A stretch of DNA of 63,341 nt from Prevotella sp. (GCA_017415455.1 JAFQGS010000053.1:1-63341), one strand, 5' to 3'. Counted from the stretch's first letter, positions 18,860-28,229 are shown. Notes: generated by a model from the sequence alone, not told the origin. Program-made: numbers and translations.

Positions 18860-21751
18860 ATGGAAAGAGAAGACGAGAAGATTAACGTATGGGGTGCCAG
18901 AGTGCACAACCTGAAAGATATAGATGTGGAAATTCCACGCAACAGCCTTACTGTAATAACAGGTCTGTCCGGATCAGGCAAGTCTTCGTTGGCTTTTGAC
19001 ACAATTTTCGCAGAGGGCCAGAGAAGATATATTGAGACATTCTCCGCTTACGCAAGGAATTTTCTTGGAGGTATGGAACGCCCCGATGTGGATAAAATCA
19101 CAGGACTAAGTCCAGTGATAAGTATAGAGCAGAAGACCACCAACAAGAATCCACGTTCAACAGTAGGCACTACAACAGAGGTATATGACTTCCTCAGACT
19201 TCTGTATGCAAGAGCAGCAACCGCATATAGTTATGCTACAGGAGAGGAAATGGTGAAATACACTGAGGAGGAAGTACTTGGCATGATACAAGCCCACTAT
19301 GCAGGCAAAAGAATTTATATCCTTGCTCCACTTATAAGAAACCGTAAAGGACATTACAGGGAACTCTTTGAAGGCTTGCGCAAGAAAGGTTTTCTGTATT
19401 GCCGCATAGACGATGTTATAGAAGAACTGAGAATCGGTTTGAAAACCGACAGATACAAGAATCACAACATTGAGGTTGTCATAGACAGATTCAAAGTGGC
19501 TGACACTGAGAACAACACTAATGATGACGGGAAAAGCACATATGACGAGCGTCTGAAGAAAAGTGTGGCTATGGCAATGAAACTCGGAGACGGACTGTTG
19601 ATGATTATTGACACCGACACAAATGAGGCGAAGTATTACAGCAAAAGACTCATGTGCCCTACCACAGGGATTTCCTATAGCGACCCCGCGCCTAACAAGT
19701 TCTCTTTCAACTCTCCAGAGGGCGCATGTCCTAAATGCAAGGGGCTTGGATATATCAACGAAATTGATCTCTCAAAGGTAATACCAGACAACACCATATC
19801 TGTTTACGACGGTGGTATTGTGCCTTTAGGCAAATACAAGAACCAGATGATATTCTGGCAGATTGACGCAATTCTGCAGAAGTTCCTGCCAAACGGTAAT
19901 AACAAGGATGACAAGCCTTGCGATCTTAAGACTCCAATTTGTGATATTCCAGAGGAAGCAATGAACGAGATATTATATGGTTCGCTTGAGAATGTAAGAA
20001 TCAGAAAGGAACTTGTACATACCTCAAGCGACTACTTCATTGAGTTCAATGGAATAATCAAATATCTAAGGAATGTGATGGATAATGATGATAGTGCAAG
20101 TGGACAGAAATGGGCAGACCAGTTCCTTGCAGTATGTCAATGTCCGGAGTGCAAGGGGGACAGACTTAATAAGGAATCATTATCATACAGGCTTTGGGAC
20201 AAGAATATAAGTCAGTTGGCAAAAATGGATATATCAGATCTTTATGACTGGCTGAATATTGTTACCGACCATCTTGACAACAAACAAAAGAAAATCAGCG
20301 CAGAGATTCTCAAGGAAATACGCACACGTCTGAGTTTCATGATTGACGTGGGACTTGACTATCTGTCATTAGATCGTCAGTCTGCAAGTCTTTCTGGTGG
20401 TGAAAGTCAAAGAATAAGACTGGCGACTCAGATAGGCTCTCAACTTGTAAACGTGTTGTACATCCTTGATGAGCCAAGCATTGGATTACACCAAAGAGAC
20501 AATGAAAGGCTTATAAACTCACTGAAGGAGTTAAGAGACCTGGAGAACACGGTAATCGTTGTTGAGCACGACAAGGACATGATGCTAAATGCGGATTATA
20601 TTGTTGACATCGGACCTAAAGCCGGGCGCAAAGGCGGAGAGGTTGTATTCCAAGGAACACCGAAGCAGATAATAGAGCACGAGACAATAACAGCCAACTA
20701 CCTGAACGGGAAAAGTAAAATAGAAATACCACAAGTACGAAGAAGCGGCAACGGACAAAAAATAACAATTACAGGAGCAAGCGGCAACAACCTAAAGGAT
20801 GTCAGCGTAGATATTCCGTTGGGCAAACTCATTGTGGTAACAGGTGTCAGCGGTTCGGGGAAATCCACTTTAATAAACGAGACGCTACAACCGATACTAA
20901 GCCAGCATTTCTACAGGTCACTGAAAAAACCAATGCCGTTTAAAAATTGCGAGGGCATAGAGCATATAGACAAGGTTGTAAGTGTTGACCAATCTCCTCT
21001 GGGCAGGACACCACGTTCTAATCCTGCTACTTACACAGGAGTATTCAACAACATACGCTCATTATTTGTAAATTTGCCCGAGGCCAAAATAAGAGGATAC
21101 AAAGCGGGAAGATTCTCATTTAACGTCAAAGGCGGAAGATGCGAGGCTTGTGGCGGCAACGGATATAAAACCATAGAGATGAATTTCCTCCCTGACGTTA
21201 CGGTACCTTGTGAGGTGTGTCACGGCAAGCGCTACAACAGGGAGACTATAGAGGTTAGATTCAAGGGGAAATCAATTGCCGATGTTCTTGACATGACAAT
21301 AAACCAGGCTGTTGATTTCTTCAGCAACGTGCCAGATATTCTCAGGAAAATTAAAACCATACAGGATGTCGGTTTAGGATATATAAAGCTTGGCCAACCG
21401 TCTACTACCCTTTCTGGCGGAGAAAGCCAGCGTGTGAAATTAGCAACAGAACTGAGCAAGAAAGATACCGGCAAGACATTATACATTCTTGACGAGCCTA
21501 CTACGGGATTACATTTCGAGGACATAAGGATTCTGATGAACGTCCTACAGACACTTGTTGACCGCGGTAATACTGTATTAATAATAGAGCACAACCTTGA
21601 CGTCATAAAACTTGCTGATTACATCATAGACATGGGTCCGGAGGGCGGCAAACGTGGTGGACAAGTAATAGCATCCGGAACACCGGAAGAGGTGGCAGAC
21701 AGAGGACAGGGACACACTGCACGTTTCCTAAAAGCCGAACTGGAGTCATAA
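18860..21751 (+). CDS. uvrA: Excinuclease ABC subunit A
   Basis: UvrA recognises DNA damage and loads UvrB in nucleotide excision repair. The 963-residue protein has both ABC modules: Walker A GLSGSGKSS near residue 36 and GVSGSGKST near 668, with signatures LSGGESQRIRLA and LSGGESQRVKLA and the matching ILDEPSIGLH and ILDEPTTGLH. The second zinc finger (CEACGGNG...CEVCHGK) is complete. The first finger has Cys266, Cys290 and Cys293, but Thr269 stands where the fourth Cys is usual. It follows the CHU_C gene by 11 bases. Confidence 0.97.
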   Translation: MEREDEKINVWGARVHNLKDIDVEIPRNSLTVITGLSGSGKSSLAFDTIFAEGQRRYIETFSAYARNFLGGMERPDVDKITGLSPVISIEQKTTNKNPRSTVGTTTEVYDFLRLLYARAATAYSYATGEEMVKYTEEEVLGMIQAHYAGKRIYILAPLIRNRKGHYRELFEGLRKKGFLYCRIDDVIEELRIGLKTDRYKNHNIEVVIDRFKVADTENNTNDDGKSTYDERLKKSVAMAMKLGDGLLMIIDTDTNEAKYYSKRLMCPTTGISYSDPAPNKFSFNSPEGACPKCKGLGYINEIDLSKVIPDNTISVYDGGIVPLGKYKNQMIFWQIDAILQKFLPNGNNKDDKPCDLKTPICDIPEEAMNEILYGSLENVRIRKELVHTSSDYFIEFNGIIKYLRNVMDNDDSASGQKWADQFLAVCQCPECKGDRLNKESLSYRLWDKNISQLAKMDISDLYDWLNIVTDHLDNKQKKISAEILKEIRTRLSFMIDVGLDYLSLDRQSASLSGGESQRIRLATQIGSQLVNVLYILDEPSIGLHQRDNERLINSLKELRDLENTVIVVEHDKDMMLNADYIVDIGPKAGRKGGEVVFQGTPKQIIEHETITANYLNGKSKIEIPQVRRSGNGQKITITGASGNNLKDVSVDIPLGKLIVVTGVSGSGKSTLINETLQPILSQHFYRSLKKPMPFKNCEGIEHIDKVVSVDQSPLGRTPRSNPATYTGVFNNIRSLFVNLPEAKIRGYKAGRFSFNVKGGRCEACGGNGYKTIEMNFLPDVTVPCEVCHGKRYNRETIEVRFKGKSIADVLDMTINQAVDFFSNVPDILRKIKTIQDVGLGYIKLGQPSTTLSGGESQRVKLATELSKKDTGKTLYILDEPTTGLHFEDIRILMNVLQTLVDRGNTVLIIEHNLDVIKLADYIIDMGPEGGKRGGQVIASGTPEEVADRGQGHTARFLKAELES

Positions 21752-21873
21752 CAAATACTTAACGAACATCAATATTGGTTATATTTGCAATGTTGGAATT
21801 GCAATATGTCAAGTTATCAGCATAAAAAATGACAAATTATTATCAGTTAAACCATTATATCAACTTTTATTAT

Positions 21874-21881
21874 TAACTTTG
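21874..21881 (+). promoter_or_regulatory. -7 box of pgk promoter
   Basis: TAACTTTG lies 45 bases ahead of the pgk ATG in an AT-rich gap. No convincing -33 element was seen. Confidence 0.55.
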
Positions 21882-21926
21882 CGTGCACTTTTAAATCGTA
21901 GGTATTAAATTCTAAAATAAAAGAAA

Positions 21927-23177
21927 ATGAAGATTGATCAATTTAACTTTGCCGGCAAAAAGGCAATTGTTCGTGTGGATTTCAATGTACCACTGGACGA
22001 GAACGGTAACGTAACAGACGACACACGTATACGTGGTGCTCTCCCAACATTAAAGAAAGTACTTGCCGATGGTGGTAGTGTTATCATGATGAGCCACATG
22101 GGTAAACCAAAGGGCAAGGTGAATGCAAAGATGTCTCTTAGTCAGATTGTAGCTAAAGTTTCTGAGAACCTTGGAGTTGACGTTAAGTTTGCAGCAGACT
22201 GTGCAAATGCAGACGCAGAAGCAGCAGCACTGAAAGCAGGTGAAGCATTGATGCTTGAGAATCTTCGCTTCTATGCGGAAGAAGAAGGCAAGCCTGTAGG
22301 TATCGACAAGGAAGACCCAGCATACAAGGCAGCAAAGGAAGAGATGAAAGAGCGTCAGAAGGATTTTGCCAAGAAATTGGCTTCTTACGCAGACTGCTAC
22401 GTTATGGATGCATTTGGAACAGCACACCGCAAGCATGCTTCTACAGCTGTTATCGCAGACTACTTTGATGCAGACAACAAGATGCTTGGCTATCTTATGG
22501 AGAAGGAAGTAAATGCTGTTGACAACGTATTGAGCAACATCAAGCGTCCATTCACCGCAATTATGGGTGGTTCTAAAGTATCGACAAAGATTGGCATCAT
22601 AGAGAATCTGCTCGGAAAGGTTGACAATCTTATTCTCTGCGGTGGTATGACATATACATTCTCTAAGGCACAGGGAGGCAATATCGGTAATTCTATTTGC
22701 GAGAACGACAAGCTTGACGTTGCACTCGACGTTATGAAGAAGGCTAAGGAGAATGGCGTGAACCTTGTTCTTGGTACAGACTGTATCATTGGCGACGACT
22801 TCTCAAACAACGCAAATACTCAGGTAAGCTCTGTTAAGGACATCCCAGAGGGATGGGAAGGCATGGACGCAGGTCCTGAGACACGCGAGTTGTTCAGAAA
22901 CGCAATCAAAGATGCTAAGACAATTCTTTGGAATGGTCCTGCAGGTGTATTTGAGTTTGACAACTTCGCTGGCGGTTCTAAGGCTATCGCAGAGGCTATC
23001 GCAGAGGCTACAGCAAATGGAGCATTCTCACTTATCGGTGGCGGTGACTCTGTTGCTTGCATAAACAAGTTCGGCATGGCTGACAAGGTTAGCTACATAT
23101 CAACAGGTGGCGGTGCCCTTCTTGAGGCTATCGAGGGTAAGGTTCTTCCTGGAGTTGCAGCTATCAAAGGAGAATAA
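21927..23177 (+). CDS. pgk: Phosphoglycerate kinase
   Basis: PGK catalyses the ATP-forming step of glycolysis from 1,3-bisphosphoglycerate. The 416-residue protein carries the N-terminal signature [13 protein letters not shown], the substrate-binding Arg region ([12 protein letters not shown]), the hinge [12 protein letters not shown] and the C-terminal nucleotide loop [13 protein letters not shown]. Length is normal for Bacteroidetes. It stands alone with its own promoter and a strong terminator. Codon use favours C- and A-ending codons of a highly expressed gene. Confidence 0.98.
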   Translation: MKIDQFNFAGKKAIVRVDFNVPLDENGNVTDDTRIRGALPTLKKVLADGGSVIMMSHMGKPKGKVNAKMSLSQIVAKVSENLGVDVKFAADCANADAEAAALKAGEALMLENLRFYAEEEGKPVGIDKEDPAYKAAKEEMKERQKDFAKKLASYADCYVMDAFGTAHRKHASTAVIADYFDADNKMLGYLMEKEVNAVDNVLSNIKRPFTAIMGGSKVSTKIGIIENLLGKVDNLILCGGMTYTFSKAQGGNIGNSICENDKLDVALDVMKKAKENGVNLVLGTDCIIGDDFSNNANTQVSSVKDIPEGWEGMDAGPETRELFRNAIKDAKTILWNGPAGVFEFDNFAGGSKAIAEAIAEATANGAFSLIGGGDSVACINKFGMADKVSYISTGGGALLEAIEGKVLPGVAAIKGE

Positions 23178-23197
23178 TATCATTTACTGATATAACA

Positions 23198-23230
23198 CAA
23201 AAAGAGGATGCTCAGCGCATCCTCTTTTTG
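23198..23230 (+). terminator. pgk terminator
   Basis: CAAAAAGAGGATGC pairs with GCATCCTCTTTTTG around a 5-base loop, 20 bases after the pgk stop. Confidence 0.92.
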
Positions 23231-23359
23231 TTTAACTACACTTTGTAACTGAGATATTTAGGACTCATAAACTATCAGTGGTGTCCGCAAAGACTTTTAA
23301 ATCAGGATATAAATTAAAATCGGCGTCAGTCACAGCCACTCACATACAAAATTCTCAGT

Positions 23360-23464
23360 CTGTCATAGTCATTTCAATTTGGTATACACGGCGTATACTT
23401 TTGGTATACACGGGATATACCGATGGTATACAGCGTGTATACCAAATTAAAGTGACTATGACAG
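23360..23464. repeat. 105-base imperfect palindrome with 22-base repeats
   Basis: The arms 23360-23390 and 23434-23464 are 31 bases long and pair with two mismatches (CTGTCATAGTCA at the outer end, GGTATACACG at the inner end). Inside, units starting GGTATACA recur at 23381, 23403 and 23425, exactly 22 bases apart. The palindrome lies 130 bases after the pgk terminator in the gap before the converging glycosyltransferase gene. No gene is supported in 23231-23628. Confidence 0.88.
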
Positions 23465-23580
23465 ATTTTACTTCACACCTAATTTGTTGTTTTACTAAAT
23501 TGCTTCACACTAAATTAATGCTCTTACTAAAATGCTTTTCAGCACGTGAATAATCTGACTATGACAGATTTCACTTTACA
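23453..23580. repeat. Further direct repeats beside the palindrome
   Basis: TGACTATGACAGATTT recurs at 23453 and 23556. Between them two diverged 32-base units start CTTCACAC at 23471 and 23503. The whole 23360-23580 stretch is thus a mosaic of repeats with no coding signal. Confidence 0.75.
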
Positions 23581-23611
23581 CGGACTATGGCTTTTTCGCT
23601 TCTTAGCAGAA

Positions 23612-23635
23612 AATCTAATGAAAAACCATTAGATT
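23612..23635 (-). terminator. Hairpin at end of glycosyltransferase gene
   Basis: AATCTAATG pairs with CATTAGATT around six bases and overlaps the stop codon at 23629-23631. On the minus strand it is followed by TTTC, a weak tail. Confidence 0.5.
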
Positions 23636-24651
23636 CCGAACTGGGAATAACGTCTTCTACCTTTTATATAATAGTTCCAGAGAATAGATATATTAAACTT
23701 CCCGACAACGTTATCAACGCATCTGTTATTCTGAATATCCTCTCTTATTGATTTATAGTCTTTCTTTAACCTCTTAAAGTCACGCCTTGCCTTATACACA
23801 GCCTTGAAGTCAGCTACGCTATGCCCAAGTATAAGCATCTGAAAGGCGGCAACATAATCCAGGAAATATCTCACACACATTACTCTTCCCAATTCTTCCT
23901 GACTGAGATTCTTATAAAGCATGAGCAGATTATTCCTAAAATTCAGATATGTCTTTCTGGGGTTGCCCTTAGGCAACGTAGCACCGCCCTGATGCCAGAC
24001 AATACTCTCCGGCAAGCAATATATCTTACGTCCTCTTAGTCTGAGCCTCCAGCACAAATCTATTTCCTCACAATGAGCAAAGAATCGCGCGTCCAAGCCA
24101 TTTACACTATGATAGTCCTTTGACCTTATCATAAGGCAGGCGCCTGTTGCCCAGAGTATCTCGATACGGTCGTCATACTGCCCCTCATCTTTCTCCACTG
24201 TGTCAAACACTCTTCCCCGGCAGAAAGGATAGCCATAACTATCCAGGAAACCGCCACAAGCTCCGGCATACTCAAAAGAAAGTCTGTCTTTCACAGCCAA
24301 CAGTTTAGGCTGGCATGCGCACACATCCTGGTGTTCATCCATGAACTCAAGCATCGGCTCAAGCCAGTTCTCAGACACTTCAACATCTGAGTTTAACAAT
24401 ACATAATATTCCGCGTCTATCTGGGCAAGAGCCTTATTATAACCTTCAGCGAATCCCCAGTTTCTTTCCAGTCTTATCAGCCTCACTTGGGGATAGCACG
24501 CTTGCAGATATTCTACCGAATCATCTGTAGAGGCATTATCCGCAACATATATATCCGCACACTTACTTGAGAATGCAGTAACTGAAGGCAGATAACGCTC
24601 AAGCATTTGCCTGCCATTCCAGTTCAATATCACTATGGCTACTTTCTTCAT
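23629..24651 (-). CDS. Family 2 glycosyltransferase
   Basis: The 340-residue protein is a GT-A fold glycosyltransferase of family GT2, rhamnosyltransferase-like. It shows VAIVILNWNGRQ at the N-terminus, VADNASTDDS for nucleotide binding, LLNSDVEV with the metal-binding Asp, and ATGACLMIRS with HCEEIDLCWRLRLRG in the acceptor part. The C-terminal 100 residues are basic and lack clear membrane helices. The ATG at 24651 is preferred to a GTG at 24663. It lies one base beyond the mtaB stop codon, so the two form an operon. The acceptor glycan is unknown. Confidence 0.9.
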   Translation of the reverse strand: MKKVAIVILNWNGRQMLERYLPSVTAFSSKCADIYVADNASTDDSVEYLQACYPQVRLIRLERNWGFAEGYNKALAQIDAEYYVLLNSDVEVSENWLEPMLEFMDEHQDVCACQPKLLAVKDRLSFEYAGACGGFLDSYGYPFCRGRVFDTVEKDEGQYDDRIEILWATGACLMIRSKDYHSVNGLDARFFAHCEEIDLCWRLRLRGRKIYCLPESIVWHQGGATLPKGNPRKTYLNFRNNLLMLYKNLSQEELGRVMCVRYFLDYVAAFQMLILGHSVADFKAVYKARRDFKRLKKDYKSIREDIQNNRCVDNVVGKFNISILWNYYIKGRRRYSQFGI

Positions 24652-24652
24652 A

Positions 24653-26029
24653 TCAACATCCACTTTTGAGTATTTCCTCTACCAACAGAGCCGACTTATC
24701 ATGATTGAAACCTCCAAGGCGCACCGTTACCAGTTCATTATCAAGATTCTCATCAGCCATACAAGACGGTAGCTCTACCCTTATATAGTTCCGTGTGAAT
24801 CCATGCATAGCCTTTCCCTTTGACGCTTTCTCAAACAACACCTCAACTTCGCACCCTATATATTTCTCATAGAATGCAATGGTCTTTGAATCAGACAGTT
24901 CAAGCAACAATTTACTACGCTCTTTCTTTTCCTTGTCTGTGACCTGATGAGGTATCTTCAACGCCGCTGTTCCAGGCCGCTCGCTATAAGGGAACACATG
25001 CAACTGGGTTACATCAAGACCAGAAAGGAATCTGTAACACTCTTCAAAATTCCGCATCTCCTCCCCTCGTGTGCCAACCATCACATCCACTCCAATAAAC
25101 GCATCTGGCATCATGCTCTTTATTAGCTCAATCTTATGCTCGAAAAGCGACGTGTCATATCTTCTATGCATCAATTTAAGTACCTCATCCGAGCCACTTT
25201 GCAGCGGTATATGGAAATGAGGCATAAAGGCTCTGCTTGACGCACAATATTCTATCAGCTCGTCACTAAGAAGATTGGGCTCTATGCTGCTTATACGGAA
25301 ACGCTTAATACCGTCGATTTTATCCAATGCCTTAACCAGATCTATAAACCTCTCGTTTGTCGTAACGCCAAAGTCTCCGATATTAACTCCGGTCAGAACA
25401 ATCTCCTTTGCTCCCTCACTCACAGCCTGCCTGACTTGCTCCACCAATGAGGCTATAGATGGATTCCTACTGAATCCCCGGGCAAATGGTATAGTGCAAT
25501 AAGTACAGAAATAATCACATCCGTCCTGAACCTTCAGGAAAAACCTTGTCCTGTTTCCTCTTGAGCATGAAGGCGCGAAGGTTTTTATATCCTTTGTCTT
25601 CACACTATAATAACGATGAAGACTATTATCTGTATTATCCTGACTGCCCTGATTGGAATAGTCATTCCAGTTTTCTGAGAGAAACTGAATGAGATCCGCT
25701 TTCTCATTTGCGCCCAAGACAAGGTCTACACCTTTTATCTTACTCACTTTCTGCGATTCCAGTTGCGCATAGCATCCTGTCACAACAACAAAGGCATCCG
25801 GATGATTACGAACCATCCTGTTTATTGCCTGTCTGCATTTATGATCTGCCACGTCTGTAACAGAGCATGTATTAATAAGGCAGATATCAGCAGTCTCACC
25901 TTTATCGGCATTCCTTACTCCTAATTCCTGCAAAAGTCGTGCGAAGGTGGACGTCTCAGAGAAGTTTAGTTTACAGCCAAGTGTATAATATGCTGCTTTT
26001 TTCCCTTGAAATATAGAGTAATCTATCAT
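24653..26029 (-). CDS. mtaB: tRNA t6A37 methylthiotransferase MtaB
   Basis: MtaB converts t6A at position 37 of tRNAs to ms2t6A using radical SAM chemistry. The 458-residue protein has the N-terminal UPF0004 domain with cluster cysteines in LGCKLNFSE (Cys19), NTCSVTDVAD and TGCYAQ. The radical SAM motif CxxxCxxC appears in DGCDYFCTYC. A C-terminal TRAM-like stretch follows near residue 385. This layout and the NTCSVT form place it in the MtaB rather than the MiaB or RimO group. The downstream glycosyltransferase shares its transcript. Confidence 0.93.
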   Translation of the reverse strand: MIDYSIFQGKKAAYYTLGCKLNFSETSTFARLLQELGVRNADKGETADICLINTCSVTDVADHKCRQAINRMVRNHPDAFVVVTGCYAQLESQKVSKIKGVDLVLGANEKADLIQFLSENWNDYSNQGSQDNTDNSLHRYYSVKTKDIKTFAPSCSRGNRTRFFLKVQDGCDYFCTYCTIPFARGFSRNPSIASLVEQVRQAVSEGAKEIVLTGVNIGDFGVTTNERFIDLVKALDKIDGIKRFRISSIEPNLLSDELIEYCASSRAFMPHFHIPLQSGSDEVLKLMHRRYDTSLFEHKIELIKSMMPDAFIGVDVMVGTRGEEMRNFEECYRFLSGLDVTQLHVFPYSERPGTAALKIPHQVTDKEKKERSKLLLELSDSKTIAFYEKYIGCEVEVLFEKASKGKAMHGFTRNYIRVELPSCMADENLDNELVTVRLGGFNHDKSALLVEEILKSGC

Positions 26030-26111
26030 AAAGACACCTTATTATATAATGTATACATTATTATAAACATTAAGCGAAACTGTATTTCATCAGTCGCATA
26101 ATTTTATGATG

Positions 26112-26119
26112 CAAAGATA
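26112..26119 (-). promoter_or_regulatory. -7 box of mtaB operon
   Basis: The minus strand reads TATCTTTG, 82 bases ahead of the mtaB ATG. Confidence 0.5.
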
Positions 26120-26345
26120 ATACAAAATTAATATTAAATGAAATCAACATAGATGTTTATACAATAACAAAAGGTTGGAAATGACAGACCAATTACCATC
26201 AGAAAGAGTCTCCACAAGAAAATAAACAATAATTAACAAAAACGCACTTTGATTTATATACCTGATAATCAAGCATTTATAATATTAGCAAGAAATTTAT
26301 GATAAAAAATAAAGAAAAAAAAGAACAACATATAAAAAAAATGCT

Positions 26346-26353
26346 TACCTTTG
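26346..26353 (+). promoter_or_regulatory. -7 box of small lipoprotein gene
   Basis: TACCTTTG follows a long A-rich stretch and lies 51 bases before ATG 26405. The A-rich upstream DNA and strong terminator suggest high expression. Confidence 0.6.
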
Positions 26354-26404
26354 CAACGTTTTAATAAACAATGATTGTTTTACAGATTTAAAAAAGCAAA
26401 GAAA

Positions 26405-26569
26405 ATGAAAAAATTAGTTTTGATGTTCGTAGCTATCGCAGCTATCTCTTTCGCATCTTGTGGTAACAAGGCAGCTGACGCTGCTGCTACTGATTCAGCT
26501 GCTGTTGATACAGCTGCTGTTGACACAACAGTTGTTGACACAACTGCTGCTGATACTGCAAATGCTTAA
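26405..26569 (+). CDS. Tiny Ala/Asp/Thr/Val-rich lipoprotein
   Basis: The 54-residue product has a lipoprotein signal (KKLVLMFVAIAAISFASC, lipobox FASC with Cys19). The mature 35 residues are made almost only of Ala, Asp, Thr, Val and Ser in a loose VDTAAVDTTVVDTTAADT repeat, with net negative charge. The ATG at 26405 starts the signal; a longer reading from 26375 would add a basic segment and is rejected. It has its own promoter and terminator. It may be an abundant small envelope lipoprotein; its function is unknown. Confidence 0.85.
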   Translation: MKKLVLMFVAIAAISFASCGNKAADAAATDSAAVDTAAVDTTVVDTTAADTANA

Positions 26570-26593
26570 TTAGCTTAGAACAGTAAGAAAGAC

Positions 26594-26627
26594 ACCGTTG
26601 GAATTTATATTCCAGCGGTTTTTTTTT
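26594..26627 (+). terminator. Terminator of small lipoprotein gene
   Basis: ACCGTTGGAAT pairs with ATTCCAGCGGT (one G:U) around four bases, followed by nine T residues. Confidence 0.93.
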
Positions 26628-26656
26628 GGCATATTTATGCTGTTCTTGGTTAACTC

Positions 26657-27163
26657 CTATTTTTTACTCCACAGACGTATCAGACGTATCATAACAACAA
26701 TACCTCCATAAACAAACAGAATAGGGCCAAAGAAATTAAGAAGGATAAGGCTTGTATACTTATCAACAGGGGACGGGTATATACCCTCTCCTGACCAGTC
26801 ATCAAAATGTACATCTGTATCAGCCGTTAAACCATAGAGCACACCACCAACGTGTATAATGAGCAGAAACAAACCAAATATAAAGTGTAGAATCAGCAAT
26901 GCCGAATATATTCGACCTTTAGGCGGAATTTTTATGGAGAACAGCCAAGGAAATATGAGAATAAGCAGAAAACAAAACATATCAACACAATTCATTTCTG
27001 CTACAGAATCCCAATGCCATTGAAAAGCCCAAACAGTAATATCACTATTACCACCACCGCCTATCATGTGTCCTTCTGCAATGACACTGGCCACCATCAT
27101 TAATATGAAATACAGAATGGTATACACTGCCCAAAACACTGGAGAAATAAATATTTTTTTCAT
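26657..27163 (-). CDS. Membrane protein of unknown function
   Basis: The 168-residue protein has four likely membrane helices (about residues 7-29, 62-78, 84-107 and 138-161) and ends with a basic tail RLIRLWSKK. The segment between helices 3 and 4 is acidic (DTDVHFDDWSGEG). No known family was recognised. It stands alone on the minus strand between the small lipoprotein gene and the Wza-like gene, with a promoter box 19 bases ahead of its ATG. Confidence 0.75.
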   Translation of the reverse strand: MKKIFISPVFWAVYTILYFILMMVASVIAEGHMIGGGGNSDITVWAFQWHWDSVAEMNCVDMFCFLLILIFPWLFSIKIPPKGRIYSALLILHFIFGLFLLIIHVGGVLYGLTADTDVHFDDWSGEGIYPSPVDKYTSLILLNFFGPILFVYGGIVVMIRLIRLWSKK

Positions 27164-27182
27164 AATTATAACGTAAGCTTGA

Positions 27183-27190
27183 CAAAAGTA
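27183..27190 (-). promoter_or_regulatory. -7 box of membrane protein gene
   Basis: The minus strand reads TACTTTTG, 19 bases before ATG 27163. A second box, TATCTTTG, is at 27266-27273 on the same strand. Confidence 0.55.
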
Positions 27191-27376
27191 TCAAAATATT
27201 GTGCCTTTAAAGTATTGAGAACAACAACTTACAAGCAACAATCAAATCACTATTTTCAGTGAACACAAAGATACAAAATTGTTCTTTATGGCAGATAATT
27301 TTTGTAAGTTTTTTGATAAAATACAGCCACCCACAACTTTTATAGCTTCTAAAGTTCACATATCACATGAAAGAAA

Positions 27377-27407
27377 CAGGCAGGACGATATACATACGCC
27401 CTGCCTG
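27377..27407 (-). terminator. Terminator of Wza-like gene
   Basis: CAGGCAGG pairs with CCTGCCTG. On the minus strand a T-rich tail (TTTCTTTC) follows, about 30 bases after the stop of the export protein gene. Confidence 0.8.
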
Positions 27408-27434
27408 AAAATATTTTCAACTATTCTACCGTCC

Positions 27435-28229
27435 TTAGTTTCTTAAAACATTAATGAGGAGTGAAGTCAGCGAAGTGGCAATTCCGATGAACGAGAACCA
27501 CAACGTAGTGCTCTGTCCTATTGTAGAGTTATTTGCCTGTACCGAGTTCATCTCTACATAAATCACATCATTCTGCTGCAAGTAATACAAAGGAGAATTC
27601 ATAAGATTTGCATCGTTAAGATTCATACGATGAACAGACTTCTGTCCTGTGGCATCCTCACGAATAAGCATCACATTGTCGCGCTTTCCATAGATGGTAA
27701 GGTCGCCCGCACGTGCCAATGCCTCAAGAATACTTATCTTCTCCTGATCAACTACGAATATACCAGGACTTTTCACCTCTCCAAGTACAGAAACCTTGAA
27801 GCTTGCCATTCTTACTGTCACAATAGGATTCTGGTCGGATGCCATATATGGAAGAATATTATCACGAACATAGTCCTCACACTCACGCTTTGTCATACCG
27901 TTTACATACAATTTGCCAACAACCGGGAAATTGATATATCCATCATTATCAACAAGATAGGAACCAGCTCCTGCTGTTGACGTACTGTTTCCAGATGACA
28001 CTGATGTTGAGAGATTGAACGGAGTGGCAGCCTTCGGGTCTGTTGTGTTTACTGTTATGGTAAGCAAGTCCTTTGGCATTATCTTTGCGTCGTAAAGACC
28101 TGCTGAAGCAGCAAGACTGATAGAGTCTGCATTTGTGAAGTACGCCAGTTTCTTGCCGCTACCGCAACTTGAGGCAACCAATATTGCAGAAACTACAACA
28201 ATGAGAGATAAAAACTTTTTCATATACAT
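27435..28229 (-). CDS. Wza-family polysaccharide export lipoprotein
   Basis: The 264-residue outer membrane lipoprotein belongs to the Wza family that forms the exit channel for capsule or exopolysaccharide. The signal ends in lipobox ASSC. The Poly_export domain lies at about residues 50-145 (MPKDLLTITVN, YLVDNDGYINFPVVGKLYV). A single SLBB domain follows at about 150-225 (VSVLGEVKSPGIFVV, ISILEALARAGD). The C-terminal segment WFSFIGIATSLTSLLINVL is the outer membrane helix. It is unusual that no Wzc tyrosine kinase or glycosyltransferase cluster flanks it; it has its own promoter and terminator. Confidence 0.9.
   Translation of the reverse strand: MYMKKFLSLIVVVSAILVASSCGSGKKLAYFTNADSISLAASAGLYDAKIMPKDLLTITVNTTDPKAATPFNLSTSVSSGNSTSTAGAGSYLVDNDGYINFPVVGKLYVNGMTKRECEDYVRDNILPYMASDQNPIVTVRMASFKVSVLGEVKSPGIFVVDQEKISILEALARAGDLTIYGKRDNVMLIREDATGQKSVHRMNLNDANLMNSPLYYLQQNDVIYVEMNSVQANNSTIGQSTTLWFSFIGIATSLTSLLINVLRN

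Larger units (their letters stand above)
26030..26404. other. AT-rich divergent promoter region
   Basis: This 375-base gap separates mtaB (minus) from a small lipoprotein gene (plus). It holds a -7 box on each strand (26112-26119 and 26346-26353). The stretch 26290-26345 is almost wholly A and T. No gene or RNA was recognised in it. Confidence 0.6.

Noticed and set aside
23278..23553. 91-residue reading frame
   Set aside because: It runs over the palindrome and repeats and has no start signals; its sequence is repeat translation.
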